The notes: generated by a model from the letters alone, not told the origin. 64,000 nucleotides of DNA from CAYVLA01 sp964549615 [NCBI: uncultured Thermococci archaeon] (GCA_964549615.1 CAZJVP010000088.1:25868-89867), one strand, 5' to 3'. Shown: positions 51,709 through 60,207, counted from the first letter of the stretch. Translations and numbers: made by a program.

Positions 51709-51895
51709 CGGATGGGGCCGCCCGGATTTTCATGGCCTCTTCGGCCACTTTGAACCGGAGTCACGAGGTCCCGAACCTCGAAGGATGCCCTCAAAAGGAA
51801 TGGACCAGGCTACCCCACGGCCCCTTTTTTCTGCCCAATGGAACCTTGGCGGTGTATAAATCTTTCGAGATAGGGAAGGGCAAGCCCGTCTGACG
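51709..51895. other. Convergent intergenic region
   Basis: Between two convergent genes. It contains a short hairpin, CGAGGT-CCCGA-ACCTCG (51764-51780), and TGGCC-TCTTC-GGCCA nearby. Neither is followed by a T tract. A 62-codon plus-strand frame here has no support. Confidence 0.35.
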
Positions 51896-52759
51896 CTAGA
51901 TGTACATGTTGCTGTCCGGAAGCTCGGGCCCCTCGTCAAAGCTGAACCTTCTGGCCAGCTCGTAGATGGCCCTCTGCTGGGCCTGCTCCCGGGAGGTCTC
52001 ACGGGTCGTCTCCCTACTTATGCTCTCCTCGATCTCCTTGCCGTCGAGATTGAATCCGACGAGCTCGGAGATCTTGAGCATGACATGCCGGACGGCCTGC
52101 GGGTCCATCCGGACGACGAAGTGCTCGGGCATCAGTGCAGTGCCCAGGAAAAAGACGGCAGGAACCTTGCGCCGTATGGCCAGCATCGGCAGAGCCGCTT
52201 GGAATCCCTGGCCTGCATTCAAGATCTTGCCGATCCCTTCGGCCTTCTGGATCTCGTCGATCTTCGGGATCTTGTTTGCCCGCATGAACTCCTCCGCCAC
52301 GGCACAGTTGGGGCGTCCCACAACGTCGGGCATCTTCTCCTTGCTCGGGACCCCGTACCCGCCAACGGACAGAATGATCGGCCTTCTCGAAATCTTCAGA
52401 ATCACGTCAAAGAGAGCCGAACCCGCAAAATGTGCCTCCCATGCCGCAGGCTGCCTCGGACCGAAGGCAAGAAGCATCGGCACACGGCCGCTAGTGGTGA
52501 ACCTGAGCTTCACTCCCGGAGTATCGAAGTAGCCCGTCTCCTCATCCACGATCGGGTCGGACAACATGGTCAGCGAGCAAATCTCGCCCAGATCCCTGTA
52601 GTTCAGTGGCTGCTTCTGAAGGTAATAGCCGGTCATGAACGCGACCAAGCCGATCCCAGTACCCGTGCAGACCACGGCTAGCATCTCGTCGACCTTAGGA
52701 AGGTCCTCCACGACATCGACTATCGCGTAGGGGACTTCCTGCCCGTAAATCCTAGTCAT
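51896..52759 (-). CDS. PAC2-family proteasome assembly chaperone homologue with HbYX C-terminus
   Basis: 287 residues. PAC2-fold features: AVVCTGTGIGLVAFMTGYYL, ILSVGGYGVPSKEK, ALPMLAIRRKVPAVFFLG. The predicted coiled region near 240-262 (SISRETTRETSREQAQQRA) precedes a C-terminal ...SNMYI, a hydrophobic-Tyr-X ending. In archaeal PbaA/PbaB-type proteins and in proteasome activators an HbYX end docks into the alpha-ring of the 20S proteasome. I infer a proteasome assembly or binding role. A palindromic TATA lies ~40 bases upstream. Confidence 0.82.
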   Translation of the reverse strand: MTRIYGQEVPYAIVDVVEDLPKVDEMLAVVCTGTGIGLVAFMTGYYLQKQPLNYRDLGEICSLTMLSDPIVDEETGYFDTPGVKLRFTTSGRVPMLLAFGPRQPAAWEAHFAGSALFDVILKISRRPIILSVGGYGVPSKEKMPDVVGRPNCAVAEEFMRANKIPKIDEIQKAEGIGKILNAGQGFQAALPMLAIRRKVPAVFFLGTALMPEHFVVRMDPQAVRHVMLKISELVGFNLDGKEIEESISRETTRETSREQAQQRAIYELARRFSFDEGPELPDSNMYI

Positions 52760-52792
52760 TACCCAGCCCAGCTACAAACAATTAGGCGACCG

Positions 52793-52805
52793 GCATATAA
52801 TATGC
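52793..52805 (-). promoter_or_regulatory. Palindromic TATA-like box of the PAC2 gene
   Basis: GCATATAATATGC, a 13-base palindrome about a central A, ~40 bases before the PAC2 start. The remaining stretch to 52934 shows only AAGATATTAGAG (~52898-52909), ~30 bases before the IolB-like start, which may be that gene's TATA. Confidence 0.45.
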
Positions 52806-52934
52806 TTTCGCGGCATCCCTGCGTTGTTCCCAGATCAATAGGCCTACTCCCCAAATGGAATGGCCTAGCATGGAGGTGCGCGGAGGCCGCAAGCCGGTAA
52901 GATATTAGAGCGTTCCGCGGGTGCCTGGAGCCGG

Positions 52935-53768
52935 ATGGAAATGGATCTCCTCATAAGGCAAAAGACGTCCTCCGGTTTTCTACCCATCCTCGACGACCCA
53001 AGCCTATCCAGATTCATCAGGTTCGGCCTCCTCAACCTGCCGCGGGGGGGAACGTACAAAGATGAAACGCGCAATGATGAGGCATGCCTGGTCTTGCTCG
53101 GCGGCCGCTGCAGCATCGCCGCGGATGAGCATAGATGGAATGATATGGAGAGAAGCAGCGTCTTCGACGCCCGGGCCTACTCGGTCTACGTCCCTAGGCA
53201 AAGTTCCTTTGAGGTGAGCACTCAAGACGGCTGCAGTTTGGCCATATGCCGCGCGCCAGCGAAGACGAAGAGGGCGCCCGCCATCATCCCGCCGGAAGAG
53301 GTCAAGGTGAGGAGCGTGGGCAAGTGGAACTGGAGAAGGGAGGTCCGGGACATAATGGGCAACGACTCTGCGATCCCCGACACGCTCATAGTGGGGGAGA
53401 CCATCAACCCCCCGGGCAACTGGTCCAGCGTCCCGCCTCACAAACACGACACCGATAGCCTTCCTCAGGAGTCGAAGCTGGAGGAGGTCTACTTCTACAA
53501 GCTGAAGCCATCCCAGGGATTCGCGCTCCAGAGGCTGTACACTCACGAAAGGGATATCGACCAAGCATACGTGATTAGAGACGGGGACACGCTTGTCATT
53601 CCTAGGGGTTACCACCCGGTGGCAGCCGCGCCGGGCTACTCGCTGTACTACCTCTGGGTTCTTGCCGGCGAGAAAAGGGTGATGAAGCCCAACGATGACC
53701 CGGATCACTCATGGTTGAAGAACTGCGAGCCCATCATCTCCGAACTCCAGGCACCCGCCCCGCGATGA
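52935..53768 (+). CDS. IolB/KduI-family isomerase-like protein
   Basis: 277 residues of the 5-deoxy-glucuronate isomerase (IolB) type: N-terminal cupin half, then the metal-binding cupin with NWSSVPPHKHDTD (His-x-His), KLEEVYFYKLKPSQGFALQRLYT (Glu), and VIPRGYHPVAAAPGYSLYYLWVLAG (His). IolB acts in inositol catabolism. No other iol genes are visible, although a TIM-barrel isomerase (45964) and the class V aminotransferase lie within 8 kb. Confidence 0.9.
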   Translation: MEMDLLIRQKTSSGFLPILDDPSLSRFIRFGLLNLPRGGTYKDETRNDEACLVLLGGRCSIAADEHRWNDMERSSVFDARAYSVYVPRQSSFEVSTQDGCSLAICRAPAKTKRAPAIIPPEEVKVRSVGKWNWRREVRDIMGNDSAIPDTLIVGETINPPGNWSSVPPHKHDTDSLPQESKLEEVYFYKLKPSQGFALQRLYTHERDIDQAYVIRDGDTLVIPRGYHPVAAAPGYSLYYLWVLAGEKRVMKPNDDPDHSWLKNCEPIISELQAPAPR

Positions 53769-53808
53769 AGCATCTTCATCAGCCCGCGAGCACCGCACCC
53801 CCGGCCCC

Positions 53809-54894
53809 CTAACGAAGCCTGCGAACCGCATCCTCGAAAGCGTCCATGGTCCGAACCACGTCCTGCATAGTCGTCGATCCAAAATGGGCGATTCTGATCA
53901 TCTTTTCCTTGTACTCGTCATGGCCGGTTGCGACGACGACGTCGTGGTCACGGTCCATGATTGCCTGAATCCCGGACGCTGCCAAAGACCGGGGCATCCT
54001 TATCGCGGTCAGCGTGTTCGAGCAGATGCTCTCCGACGCAGGGAAAAGCCTGAATCCGAGCGACGCTGCGCGGCTCCTCACCAAACTCGCCATCTGCCTG
54101 TGCCGTTCGAATCTCTTCTTGAGCCCTTCGGAAAGGATCTCATCTACGGACGCCCTGAGTCCGAACAAAAGCGTCTCCGACTGGGTGAAGGGGGTCTGGC
54201 CCTTCTTCCTGCGGTCGCTGGATCGGTACCTCCTCAGATCCAGGTAAAAGCACCTCGGCTTGGTGCTGTCGAGAACCGACCAGGCCTTGTCGCTGACCGA
54301 TACGATCGCTAGCCCAGGCGGACAGGCCAGCGCCTTCTGCGTGCCGGCCACGCACATGTCGATGCACCATTCATCGGTGGGGACATCGTCTCCACCCATG
54401 GAGGATACCGCATCGACAATGAAGAGCGCCTCCTTGTCCGCAAGGAACCTTCCAATCTCGCCAAGGTCCACCCTAACGCCGGTGGAGGTCTCGTTCTGCA
54501 CCACCACGACAGCCTTCACGCTGCGATCATAGACGGACTGGATCTGTCTCAGGATGGGTGCCTGACCCCAGGGAAGCTGAATGTCAATGACACTCCCGCC
54601 GTAGACCTCAACTATCTGCCTGAAGCGGGCGCTGAACTTCCCGTATGTGGGTACTATCACCCTGTCGCCAGGCGAGATCCATGAGGAGATCACCGCATCC
54701 ATCCCCGCGGTTGAGGAGCCCGAGATGATGTGCAGGTCATTCTTGGTCTGGAAGATCCGTTTCAGGTCATCCCTGAGGTCGAAAAGGAACTCTCCGTACT
54801 CGTCGGTCCTATGCGGCTTCATCTGAGTCCGAAGCGCATTCAAGACGGACGCTGAGAGCATCGTCGGGCCGGGGATCATCAGCAGCTTTTCCAT
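53809..54894 (-). CDS. Class V aminotransferase (alanine-glyoxylate/serine-pyruvate type)
   Basis: 361 residues from the ATG at 54894 (MEKLLMIPGPTMLSASVLNA). PLP-enzyme features: RTDEYGEFLFDLRDDLKRIF, SGSSTAGMDAVISSW, VQNETSTGVRVDLGEIG, FIVDAVSSMGGDDVPTDEW (PLP Asp) and the Schiff-base Lys in CVAGTQKALACPPGLAIVS. It transfers an amino group among small oxo-acids (alanine, serine, glyoxylate, pyruvate, or phosphonopyruvate-type); the exact pair is unknown. Divergent from the CPBP gene. Confidence 0.92.
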   Translation of the reverse strand: MEKLLMIPGPTMLSASVLNALRTQMKPHRTDEYGEFLFDLRDDLKRIFQTKNDLHIISGSSTAGMDAVISSWISPGDRVIVPTYGKFSARFRQIVEVYGGSVIDIQLPWGQAPILRQIQSVYDRSVKAVVVVQNETSTGVRVDLGEIGRFLADKEALFIVDAVSSMGGDDVPTDEWCIDMCVAGTQKALACPPGLAIVSVSDKAWSVLDSTKPRCFYLDLRRYRSSDRRKKGQTPFTQSETLLFGLRASVDEILSEGLKKRFERHRQMASLVRSRAASLGFRLFPASESICSNTLTAIRMPRSLAASGIQAIMDRDHDVVVATGHDEYKEKMIRIAHFGSTTMQDVVRTMDAFEDAVRRLR

Positions 54895-54926
54895 GCCAGA
54901 CCGCGCTCTCCCCACCTAAGCACTTC

Positions 54927-54937
54927 TTTTAAATATT
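54927..54937. promoter_or_regulatory. Divergent A/T-rich promoter box
   Basis: TTTTAAATATT lies ~33 bases before the aminotransferase start (minus) and ~37 bases before the CPBP start (plus). It can be read as TATA in both directions. Confidence 0.45.
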
Positions 54938-54968
54938 CACGCACAAGTCGCAACGGCGTCGTGCGCGA

Positions 54969-55658
54969 ATGCCCAAGCTAGCGACTCAAACCAGGCTTGA
55001 GACGGCCGCCGTAGTTGCGTCGGCGTACCTCGTCGTGGGCCTACTGCAGACCTCAGCCCTCCTGAAAATGGATCCTGATGCTACCCCCCTGGATGCTTTG
55101 CTTGCCTCCGTGCTCTTCGCGGCCCTGCTTTTTCCGACCACCTACCTTGCGAGCGGAATCGACCCCGAGCGGCTACCCATGCTCTCCCGGGTCCTTCGAG
55201 ATCGGCGATCTATCTTGAAACTTGCGCGTATCCTTCCATATGCGCTTGGTCTGGGCGTCCTCGCATTCGCGGTCAACGTGGCCCTCTCTGGGCTGTTGAG
55301 TCGGGTCTGGATGCCTCCGACCACCCAGGAATACGTTCGGGACCTCTCCATACTCGAAAAGTTCCTGACCGCCCTGTCCTCCGGCATCTGGGAGGAAACT
55401 ATTTTCCGCCTTTTCCTGGTCTCAGCCATCTTCGCAGCCCTGGGCCGAAGGACGATCTCCTACCTCGTGCCAAACCTCATGTTTGCATTGATGCACCTAG
55501 TCTTCCAGAACCCGCCCTATAACCCGCCCGCGCTCCTAGTGGTATTCGCAATCGGCTTGGTCTACACGAAGTCCTACCTTGACAGAGGTCTGGAGACGGC
55601 AATCGTATGCCACGCCACGATGAACTTTCTCACGATGACCGTTGGAATGCTGGCATGA
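54969..55658 (+). CDS. CPBP-family intramembrane metalloprotease 1
   Basis: 229 residues, polytopic. CPBP (Rce1-like) motifs: SSGIWEETIFRLFLVSA (Glu-Glu with Arg), LMFALMHLVF (Phe-x3-His) and CHATMNFLTM (His-x3-Asn). These residues form the metal site of CAAX-protease/bacteriocin-processing-type membrane proteases. Substrate unknown. It is convergent, 4 bases apart, with a second CPBP gene. Confidence 0.88.
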   Translation: MPKLATQTRLETAAVVASAYLVVGLLQTSALLKMDPDATPLDALLASVLFAALLFPTTYLASGIDPERLPMLSRVLRDRRSILKLARILPYALGLGVLAFAVNVALSGLLSRVWMPPTTQEYVRDLSILEKFLTALSSGIWEETIFRLFLVSAIFAALGRRTISYLVPNLMFALMHLVFQNPPYNPPALLVVFAIGLVYTKSYLDRGLETAIVCHATMNFLTMTVGMLA

Positions 55659-55662
55659 CGGT

Positions 55663-56433
55663 CTATGTCAGGAGTATCAGGGCGTCGAAGAGAGCCGAGC
55701 CAACGGCGTGGGTGACCCAGCTCGGAATAACCGAACCGCAGCGCAGGTTGGCCCAGCCGAAGGCGATGCCTGCCAAGAAGGAGTATGGGACTTCGATGTC
55801 CGGCTTCCCCAGATGCAGAAATGCGTACGGAAGGGTTTGCAGGACGATGGCGCCCCAGAACGATCTCCGGGCGAGTACAAACAGCACGATGCCCCTGTAG
55901 AAGAACTCGCACGCGAACATGAAAACCGAGACGACCGCCTCATTGTAAACGAAAGCCTGCAGCGTGACCCTGCCTGTCCGCCATACGGGATAGTACCGCG
56001 TCATGGAGGGGACTGCAAGACCGACCACCGAAAGGCAGAAAGCAGCAAGCAAGAAGATGGCCGTAATCCGAGCCGTCTTCCTCCGAACCCCGGTAGAAAG
56101 CCCCACGTCGGAGAGACGCAGGCGCCGGCAGGTTAGCCAAAGCAGGCACAAGGGAAAGAAAACGTACAACGACAACTGCTCCAAGACCCCGCCTTGGGGA
56201 ATGCGAAGAGTGATCAGCTGATCGGCCATGGGAACTGCAAACAGAAGCCCGACCGCAAGCATCTCATGGGCATCCCACCTTCGGTAGCCCGCGATCGCGA
56301 CCCCGGCCACGAGCCCCACCAGTAGACAACGGTCCACAAAGTACATGTGCGCAAATCCGGTCTGCCAGAGGTAGATGGCCGCGAAGCATGCAAATCCCGC
56401 TACGACGAGTCGCCGACTCAAACCAACGGACAT
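55663..56433 (-). CDS. CPBP-family intramembrane metalloprotease 2
   Basis: 256 residues from the ATG at 56433. About eight helices. CPBP motifs: FACEFFYRGIVLFVL (Glu-x3-Arg), LPYAFLHLGKPDIE (His), and VTHAVGSALFDALILL (His-x3-Ser/Asp). The second motif ends in HLGKP rather than the usual H. The longer frame to 56550 adds a Cys/Pro/Arg-rich part not like a signal, so I use the later ATG. It follows the membrane zinc-ribbon gene on the same strand. Confidence 0.85.
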   Translation of the reverse strand: MSVGLSRRLVVAGFACFAAIYLWQTGFAHMYFVDRCLLVGLVAGVAIAGYRRWDAHEMLAVGLLFAVPMADQLITLRIPQGGVLEQLSLYVFFPLCLLWLTCRRLRLSDVGLSTGVRRKTARITAIFLLAAFCLSVVGLAVPSMTRYYPVWRTGRVTLQAFVYNEAVVSVFMFACEFFYRGIVLFVLARRSFWGAIVLQTLPYAFLHLGKPDIEVPYSFLAGIAFGWANLRCGSVIPSWVTHAVGSALFDALILLT

Positions 56434-56491
56434 CACGGGGTGGACGGGCCCTGGGCAGAGATATGTCTTCCTGCAGTGCGGCCTCGTTGCT

Positions 56492-56818
56492 CTAGGTCCT
56501 GCTGCCGCAGAAGGGGCAGAACGCGGCCTCCTTGGGCAGCCTGTTCCCACAATTTACACACAGGTCCTCGGTCATCTTTGCCATCCTATACATCTGGGCG
56601 TAGAAGAACAGAAACGCGCTCACGGCGCCCGCAACCATGCCGAACATGACTGAGAGGAAGATGAGCGCAAGGGTTCCCAGAATGCCGGGCTTCACCGCAG
56701 CATAGAGGTAGTATCCGAAGAAGATGCCCGACGCAACGCCCGCGATGAGCCCGGTGATGAGCGGCCTCAGGTAATACCTCCGCTCGATATACCTACGCAT
56801 GTACTGCCCGAAACCCAT
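56492..56818 (-). CDS. Two-helix membrane protein with C-terminal zinc ribbon
   Basis: 109 residues from the ATG at 56818. Helices at ~20-42 (LITGLIAGVASGIFFGYYLY) and ~46-70 (ILGTLALIFLSVMFGMVAGA), then a zinc ribbon CVNCGNRLPKEAAFCPFCG at the end. The frame extends upstream through an Arg-rich stretch that is antisense-like shadow of the S24e lysine tail. It occupies the place where S27ae usually follows S24e in archaeal genomes, but it is not S27ae. Confidence 0.7.
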   Translation of the reverse strand: MGFGQYMRRYIERRYYLRPLITGLIAGVASGIFFGYYLYAAVKPGILGTLALIFLSVMFGMVAGAVSAFLFFYAQMYRMAKMTEDLCVNCGNRLPKEAAFCPFCGSRT

Positions 56819-56858
56819 CTCCCCAAACACCCAAGCCACCCCGCGCGCCAAGCCGGCC

Positions 56859-57269
56859 CTACGCCTTTTCCTTGGATTCCTTCGGCTTGGGTTCCTTCTC
56901 TCCTGGGCCCTTTGCCGCCTTGCTGGGCTTCTTAGGCTCCTTGGCCTCCTTCGGCTCCTGCGCCTCGCCCTCGGCTCTCTTTTCCTCCGGGGCACCGAAG
57001 TTCTTCTTGATGACCTTCTTGGCCTCGATGCTCCTCAGCCTGGAGGGATCCTTGTAGACCCTCGCGAAGCCGCGGCTTGTGGGGCTACCGTAGTGGCTGT
57101 ATATCCCCTCTATCACGACCAGCTCAGGTTTGGCGTTCAGCTTGGCACAGAGCACGCGCCGGGCTTCCGCAAGATTCGGCGTGGCCCCTCCTTCGTGGGA
57201 TATCTCGAACCTGATCTCATCCCTCTCCAGAAGGGGGTTGTGCTTCCTCTCGACTATCTCCATATCCAT
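56859..57269 (-). CDS. rps24e: Ribosomal protein S24e with Lys/Glu/Pro-rich tail
   Basis: 136 residues. The conserved part (~1-92) has IVERKHNPLLERDEIRFEI, NLAEARRVLCAKLNAKPELV and GSPTSRGFARVYKDPSRLRS. The last ~44 residues are a low-complexity Lys/Glu/Pro/Ala tail, longer than the family's usual end (about 100 residues total). Starts 1 base after the DUF359 stop. Confidence 0.95.
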   Translation of the reverse strand: MDMEIVERKHNPLLERDEIRFEISHEGGATPNLAEARRVLCAKLNAKPELVVIEGIYSHYGSPTSRGFARVYKDPSRLRSIEAKKVIKKNFGAPEEKRAEGEAQEPKEAKEPKKPSKAAKGPGEKEPKPKESKEKA

Positions 57270-57270
57270 C

Positions 57271-57783
57271 TCAGGGCACCTTCGACCTTTCCAGGATCGA
57301 CCTCGCCACCGCCTTGGTTTCTGCGTTAACCGTCACGGCGACGATCCCGGCATCCGGTTGACCGTAAAGAACCAAGGACCCGACTGGCGCCATATCTATG
57401 GCGGGCAGTCCTAAGAGATCTTCCTCTCCAAGAATCTTGAGCGCGGACTTCCGCTTAGGCCTAATTAATCTTTTCAGGACCTTCAGGGCCTCCTCAGTTA
57501 TCGTGCCGGCAGGATTCTCGACCTCGAATTGATCATATCCGGTGAGCAAGACGGGCGAAAGGCCCTTGAAGCCCGCCCTGCGGCTTCTCTCGTCGAAGAT
57601 GACGATGTCGGGATGCACCCCCCTTGCGAGGAGCGTGACGGAGACCATGTCTCCGACGGCGATGACCAGGCCCGACGATGATTGGGCTCGCTTTACCGCT
57701 TCGTCCTCGCCTATAACCTCGCCTAGGGGACGAGCCAGCGTCCTCCTTATCTCCGGATCGGCGAAGATGTGCCGGGCTGACAA
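57271..57783 (-). CDS. GTP-dependent dephospho-CoA kinase (DUF359)
   Basis: 170 residues from a TTG with GAGG just upstream. DUF359 signature: VIAVGDMVSVTLLARGVHPDIVIFDERSRR... (partial: DIVIFDERSRRAG), VENPAGTITEEAL and LLGLPAIDMAPVGSLVLYGQP. Family members phosphorylate dephospho-CoA with GTP, completing archaeal CoA synthesis. Lies in the conserved Spt4-DUF359-S24e order. Confidence 0.92.
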   Translation of the reverse strand: MSARHIFADPEIRRTLARPLGEVIGEDEAVKRAQSSSGLVIAVGDMVSVTLLARGVHPDIVIFDERSRRAGFKGLSPVLLTGYDQFEVENPAGTITEEALKVLKRLIRPKRKSALKILGEEDLLGLPAIDMAPVGSLVLYGQPDAGIVAVTVNAETKAVARSILERSKVP

Positions 57784-57792
57784 GCAATAGCC

Positions 57793-57981
57793 TCAGGAGA
57801 CGCTCAGTGCATATCTTCCTTTCTTTCGGATCTTGAGCTTCTCCGCCAGGATCGACTTCGTGGGATCCACGATCACGAGCAGGCCGCTCCATCGAGGGGA
57901 GAATGAGCTCCCCTTACAGTTGGGGCACACGGTCCCCTTCGGCAATATGTAGAAACAGTTCCTGCACGCCCTGCCCCGCAT
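57793..57981 (-). CDS. spt4: Transcription elongation factor Spt4 (RpoE'')
   Basis: 62 residues from the ATG at 57981. Zinc site CRNCFYILPKGTVCPNC, then the Spt5-binding strand LVIVDPTKSILAEKLKIRKKGRYAL. The ATG overlaps the TGA of rpo7 (TGATG). Spt4 pairs with Spt5 to keep RNA polymerase processive. Confidence 0.95.
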   Translation of the reverse strand: MRGRACRNCFYILPKGTVCPNCKGSSFSPRWSGLLVIVDPTKSILAEKLKIRKKGRYALSVS

Positions 57982-58535
57982 CACGCAGCCTCCTTCTTGT
58001 CCTCCTCTATCCATTCCAGTTTCCCAAGTCCCGGCTGTCTCATCGTCAAGGCGATCTTGCCGCTGATGGTTGGCCCACCCTTGATGCTTATGGCAACGAT
58101 CCTCGCCCTGACTTGATCGCCCTCCCTCAGGACTCGATTGCTCTCCTTTCCTATGAACCTTGCGTTCTTCTTGTCGTGTATTATGAAATCGTCAGTGATC
58201 TGCGACACGTGCACGAGGCCGTCCAGCGGTCCGAGCCTGACGAAGGCCCCGAAGTCCACGATCTCGACGACCTGTCCCATGGTTATCTCCTGCATCTCCG
58301 GTTTGTAGGTCAGAACCTCGAACTCGGTGTCGTGATAGGTCGCCCCGTCGCCCGGGGTGATGAGTCCTCTACCTACCTTCAGCACGCCCGTGACGCAGAT
58401 GATCAGCCCAAGATCCTTGTCCAGCACCCCTTCGTAGTCCTCCCTCAGAAGTTTCTCCACCACGCTCATCCTGTCTTGTCCGAAGAGGTTCGGTGGGATT
58501 CGCACCGTGTCCCTAAGCGTTACCAGCTTGTACAT
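57981..58535 (-). CDS. rpo7: RNA polymerase subunit Rpo7 (RpoE')
   Basis: 184 residues. N-terminal RNP-like tip (VTLRDTVRIPPNLFG, LREDYEGVLDKDLGLIICVTGV) and C-terminal S1/OB domain (VVEIVDFGAFVRLGPLDGLVHVSQITDDF). Forms the stalk with Rpo4. The C-terminal tail is Glu/Lys-rich. Upstream is the frameshifted PIN gene. Confidence 0.96.
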   Translation of the reverse strand: MYKLVTLRDTVRIPPNLFGQDRMSVVEKLLREDYEGVLDKDLGLIICVTGVLKVGRGLITPGDGATYHDTEFEVLTYKPEMQEITMGQVVEIVDFGAFVRLGPLDGLVHVSQITDDFIIHDKKNARFIGKESNRVLREGDQVRARIVAISIKGGPTISGKIALTMRQPGLGKLEWIEEDKKEAA

Positions 58536-58573
58536 CCATCCACCTCACGAGGCCGAGTGTGAAAGCTTGAGAT

Positions 58574-58971
58574 CTACAAGAAGTCGAGGTGAGAGTAGTC
58601 CCGCACCCCGATAACCCGTGTCCCACGCTCTTTTAATATGTTTTTAAGATGACCGTCGTTCGTACAAACGACCGCCTTGTCCCCGTACCGCTCGGCCAAC
58701 TCCAGTATCGCAGCGTCCGCATCGGAGGCCCGAATCGGCACCAATTCGCATCGAGCAGCCAACCCAAGCCCGAGGCGAGCTGCGGCGGCCGCCCTTCCAT
58801 GCCCCCTGGAGATCAGCTGGAGCTCTTCGATCACCATGCTCGGCACCAGGAGCCTGTGGAATTGCGGAAGCAGCCTGTCCAAATCCTCAAACAGCCTGAG
58901 CGAAGACCGATAGGCGCTCATAAAAAACTCGAGTCCAGGATCACGAAAGCCTCGTCATTCAACCGTTCCAT
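58574..58971 (-). pseudogene. Fcf1/Utp24-like PIN-domain gene with apparent frameshift
   Basis: Read from the ATG at 58971, 17 bases inside the aIF2-gamma gene, the peptide is MERLNDEAFVILDSSFL followed by TGA. The body of the PIN domain, MSAYRSSLRLFEDLDRLLPQ ... VVCTNDGHLKNILKERGTRV, is in another frame. Adding one T to the T6 run (58922-58927) joins them as ILDSSFFMSAYRSS, giving a normal ~132-residue PIN protein with Asp in ILDSS and VVCTNDGHL. This gene is conserved next to aIF2-gamma, so a sequence error or programmed slippage is as likely as a pseudogene. The second frame alone (58574-58921) lacks the first catalytic Asp. Confidence 0.75.
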
Positions 58972-60196
58972 GCCCGATCAGCCTCCACCTGTAGCCTATC
59001 CTCCTGCTTATGGCCGCCCGCGACCCTACCATCGTGCAGACGGGCAGGTGAAGTCTCACCTTCACCCTGGAGCCGGACATCTCCCTGACGACCCCTGCAG
59101 TTCGAGCTGTGCCCACGTTAAGCATCAACAGTTCGTTGGTCTTGATCGGCGCCACGTCCAACTCCTCCTCCGTCCCAACCACCTTCTCCATGAGCTCCAC
59201 CCGCAGGCTGAGTTCGTCCCACACCTCGGGCAACTGCCCGGGATGTCCCACAATATGGCCCACAAGGTTGTCTGACTTGGTAAGGGAGGGATCCAGCATC
59301 GTGCCGATCCCAATCAAGCCGCCTGGCCCCGCTTCATCTACGCGCATCGTGCCCCTCATTATCGACTCTATCGTCGTCCTCATTGGCGTCCAGACAGTCT
59401 TTCCTTCAACCTCCCTTCGCCTACCGGGACGAATCTCGATCTCATCCCCCTTCTTCAGTCGCCCCTGCGACAGCGTGCCGCCGACGACCCCTCCCACCAG
59501 CCTTTCTGGCGGGCCTCCGGGCCTGTTGACATCGAACGATCGAGCCACCATCATTAGCGGCGGCTTGTCCGCAGATCTGGGGGGAGGGTTAAACCGCTGG
59601 TTCATGGCCATGATCAAGACGTCGATGTTCGCCTTCTGCTGGGCAGAGACCGGGATGATGAGCGGGTTGGCAATCTTGGAGGACGAAAGGAAGTTCGCTA
59701 TCTCCCGGTAGTTCCGCTTGGCCTGCTCCACATCGACCAGGTCGATCTTGTTCTGGACGACTATGAGATCCTTGACCCCCAGAATCTCCAAGCCCCTCAG
59801 GTGCTCTTTGGTCTGGGGCTGCGGGCACGGCTCGTTTGCGGCAATGACCAGGATGGCGCCGTCCATTATCGCTGCTCCTGAGAGCATCGTCGCCATCAGC
59901 GTCTCGTGTCCCGGGGAGTCCACGAAGGAGACCTTCTTCACGGGCTCCGCCTCCCCTCCGCAGGCCCTGCACGTCGGCTCCGTCGTGTAGCATTCCGGCT
60001 CGCCGCACTTCGGGCACTTCCTAATGACCGTGTCTGCGTATCCGAGCCTGATCGTGATGCCCTTCTTCAACTCCTCCGAGTGCCTATCGGTCCAGACCCC
60101 GGACAGGGCGGCCGTGAGCGTCGTCTTCCCGTGATCCACGTGGCCAACCATTCCCACGTTGACATGGGGAAGCTGTGGCGAACCATCTCCCGTTAT
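58955..60196 (-). CDS. Translation initiation factor aIF2 gamma
   Basis: About 413 residues. G1 GMVGHVDHGKTTL, zinc-knuckle CPKCGEPECYTTEPTCRAC, G3 VDSPGHETL, G4 VVQNKIDL, G5 VSAQQ; domain II RSFDVNRPGG and GGVVGGTLSQGRLK. It delivers Met-tRNAi with the alpha and beta subunits. No ATG, GTG or TTG is available at the expected start. Homologous-looking sequence TGDGSPQLPHVNVGMVGHVD runs back to an ATA codon (60194-60196) placed 7 bases after an AGGAGG (60204-60209), so ATA is the likely start, unless the base is an error. A GTG at 60157 is the only ordinary alternative and would remove the first 13 residues. Confidence 0.95.
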   Translation of the reverse strand: MTGDGSPQLPHVNVGMVGHVDHGKTTLTAALSGVWTDRHSEELKKGITIRLGYADTVIRKCPKCGEPECYTTEPTCRACGGEAEPVKKVSFVDSPGHETLMATMLSGAAIMDGAILVIAANEPCPQPQTKEHLRGLEILGVKDLIVVQNKIDLVDVEQAKRNYREIANFLSSSKIANPLIIPVSAQQKANIDVLIMAMNQRFNPPPRSADKPPLMMVARSFDVNRPGGPPERLVGGVVGGTLSQGRLKKGDEIEIRPGRRREVEGKTVWTPMRTTIESIMRGTMRVDEAGPGGLIGIGTMLDPSLTKSDNLVGHIVGHPGQLPEVWDELSLRVELMEKVVGTEEELDVAPIKTNELLMLNVGTARTAGVVREMSGSRVKVRLHLPVCTMVGSRAAISRRIGYRWRLIGHGTVE

Positions 60197-60207
60197 GCAG
60201 AGACCTC

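Noticed and set aside
51705-51893. 62-codon plus-strand frame
   Set aside because: It overlaps the upstream stop, lies in a convergent intergenic region and has no recognizable features.
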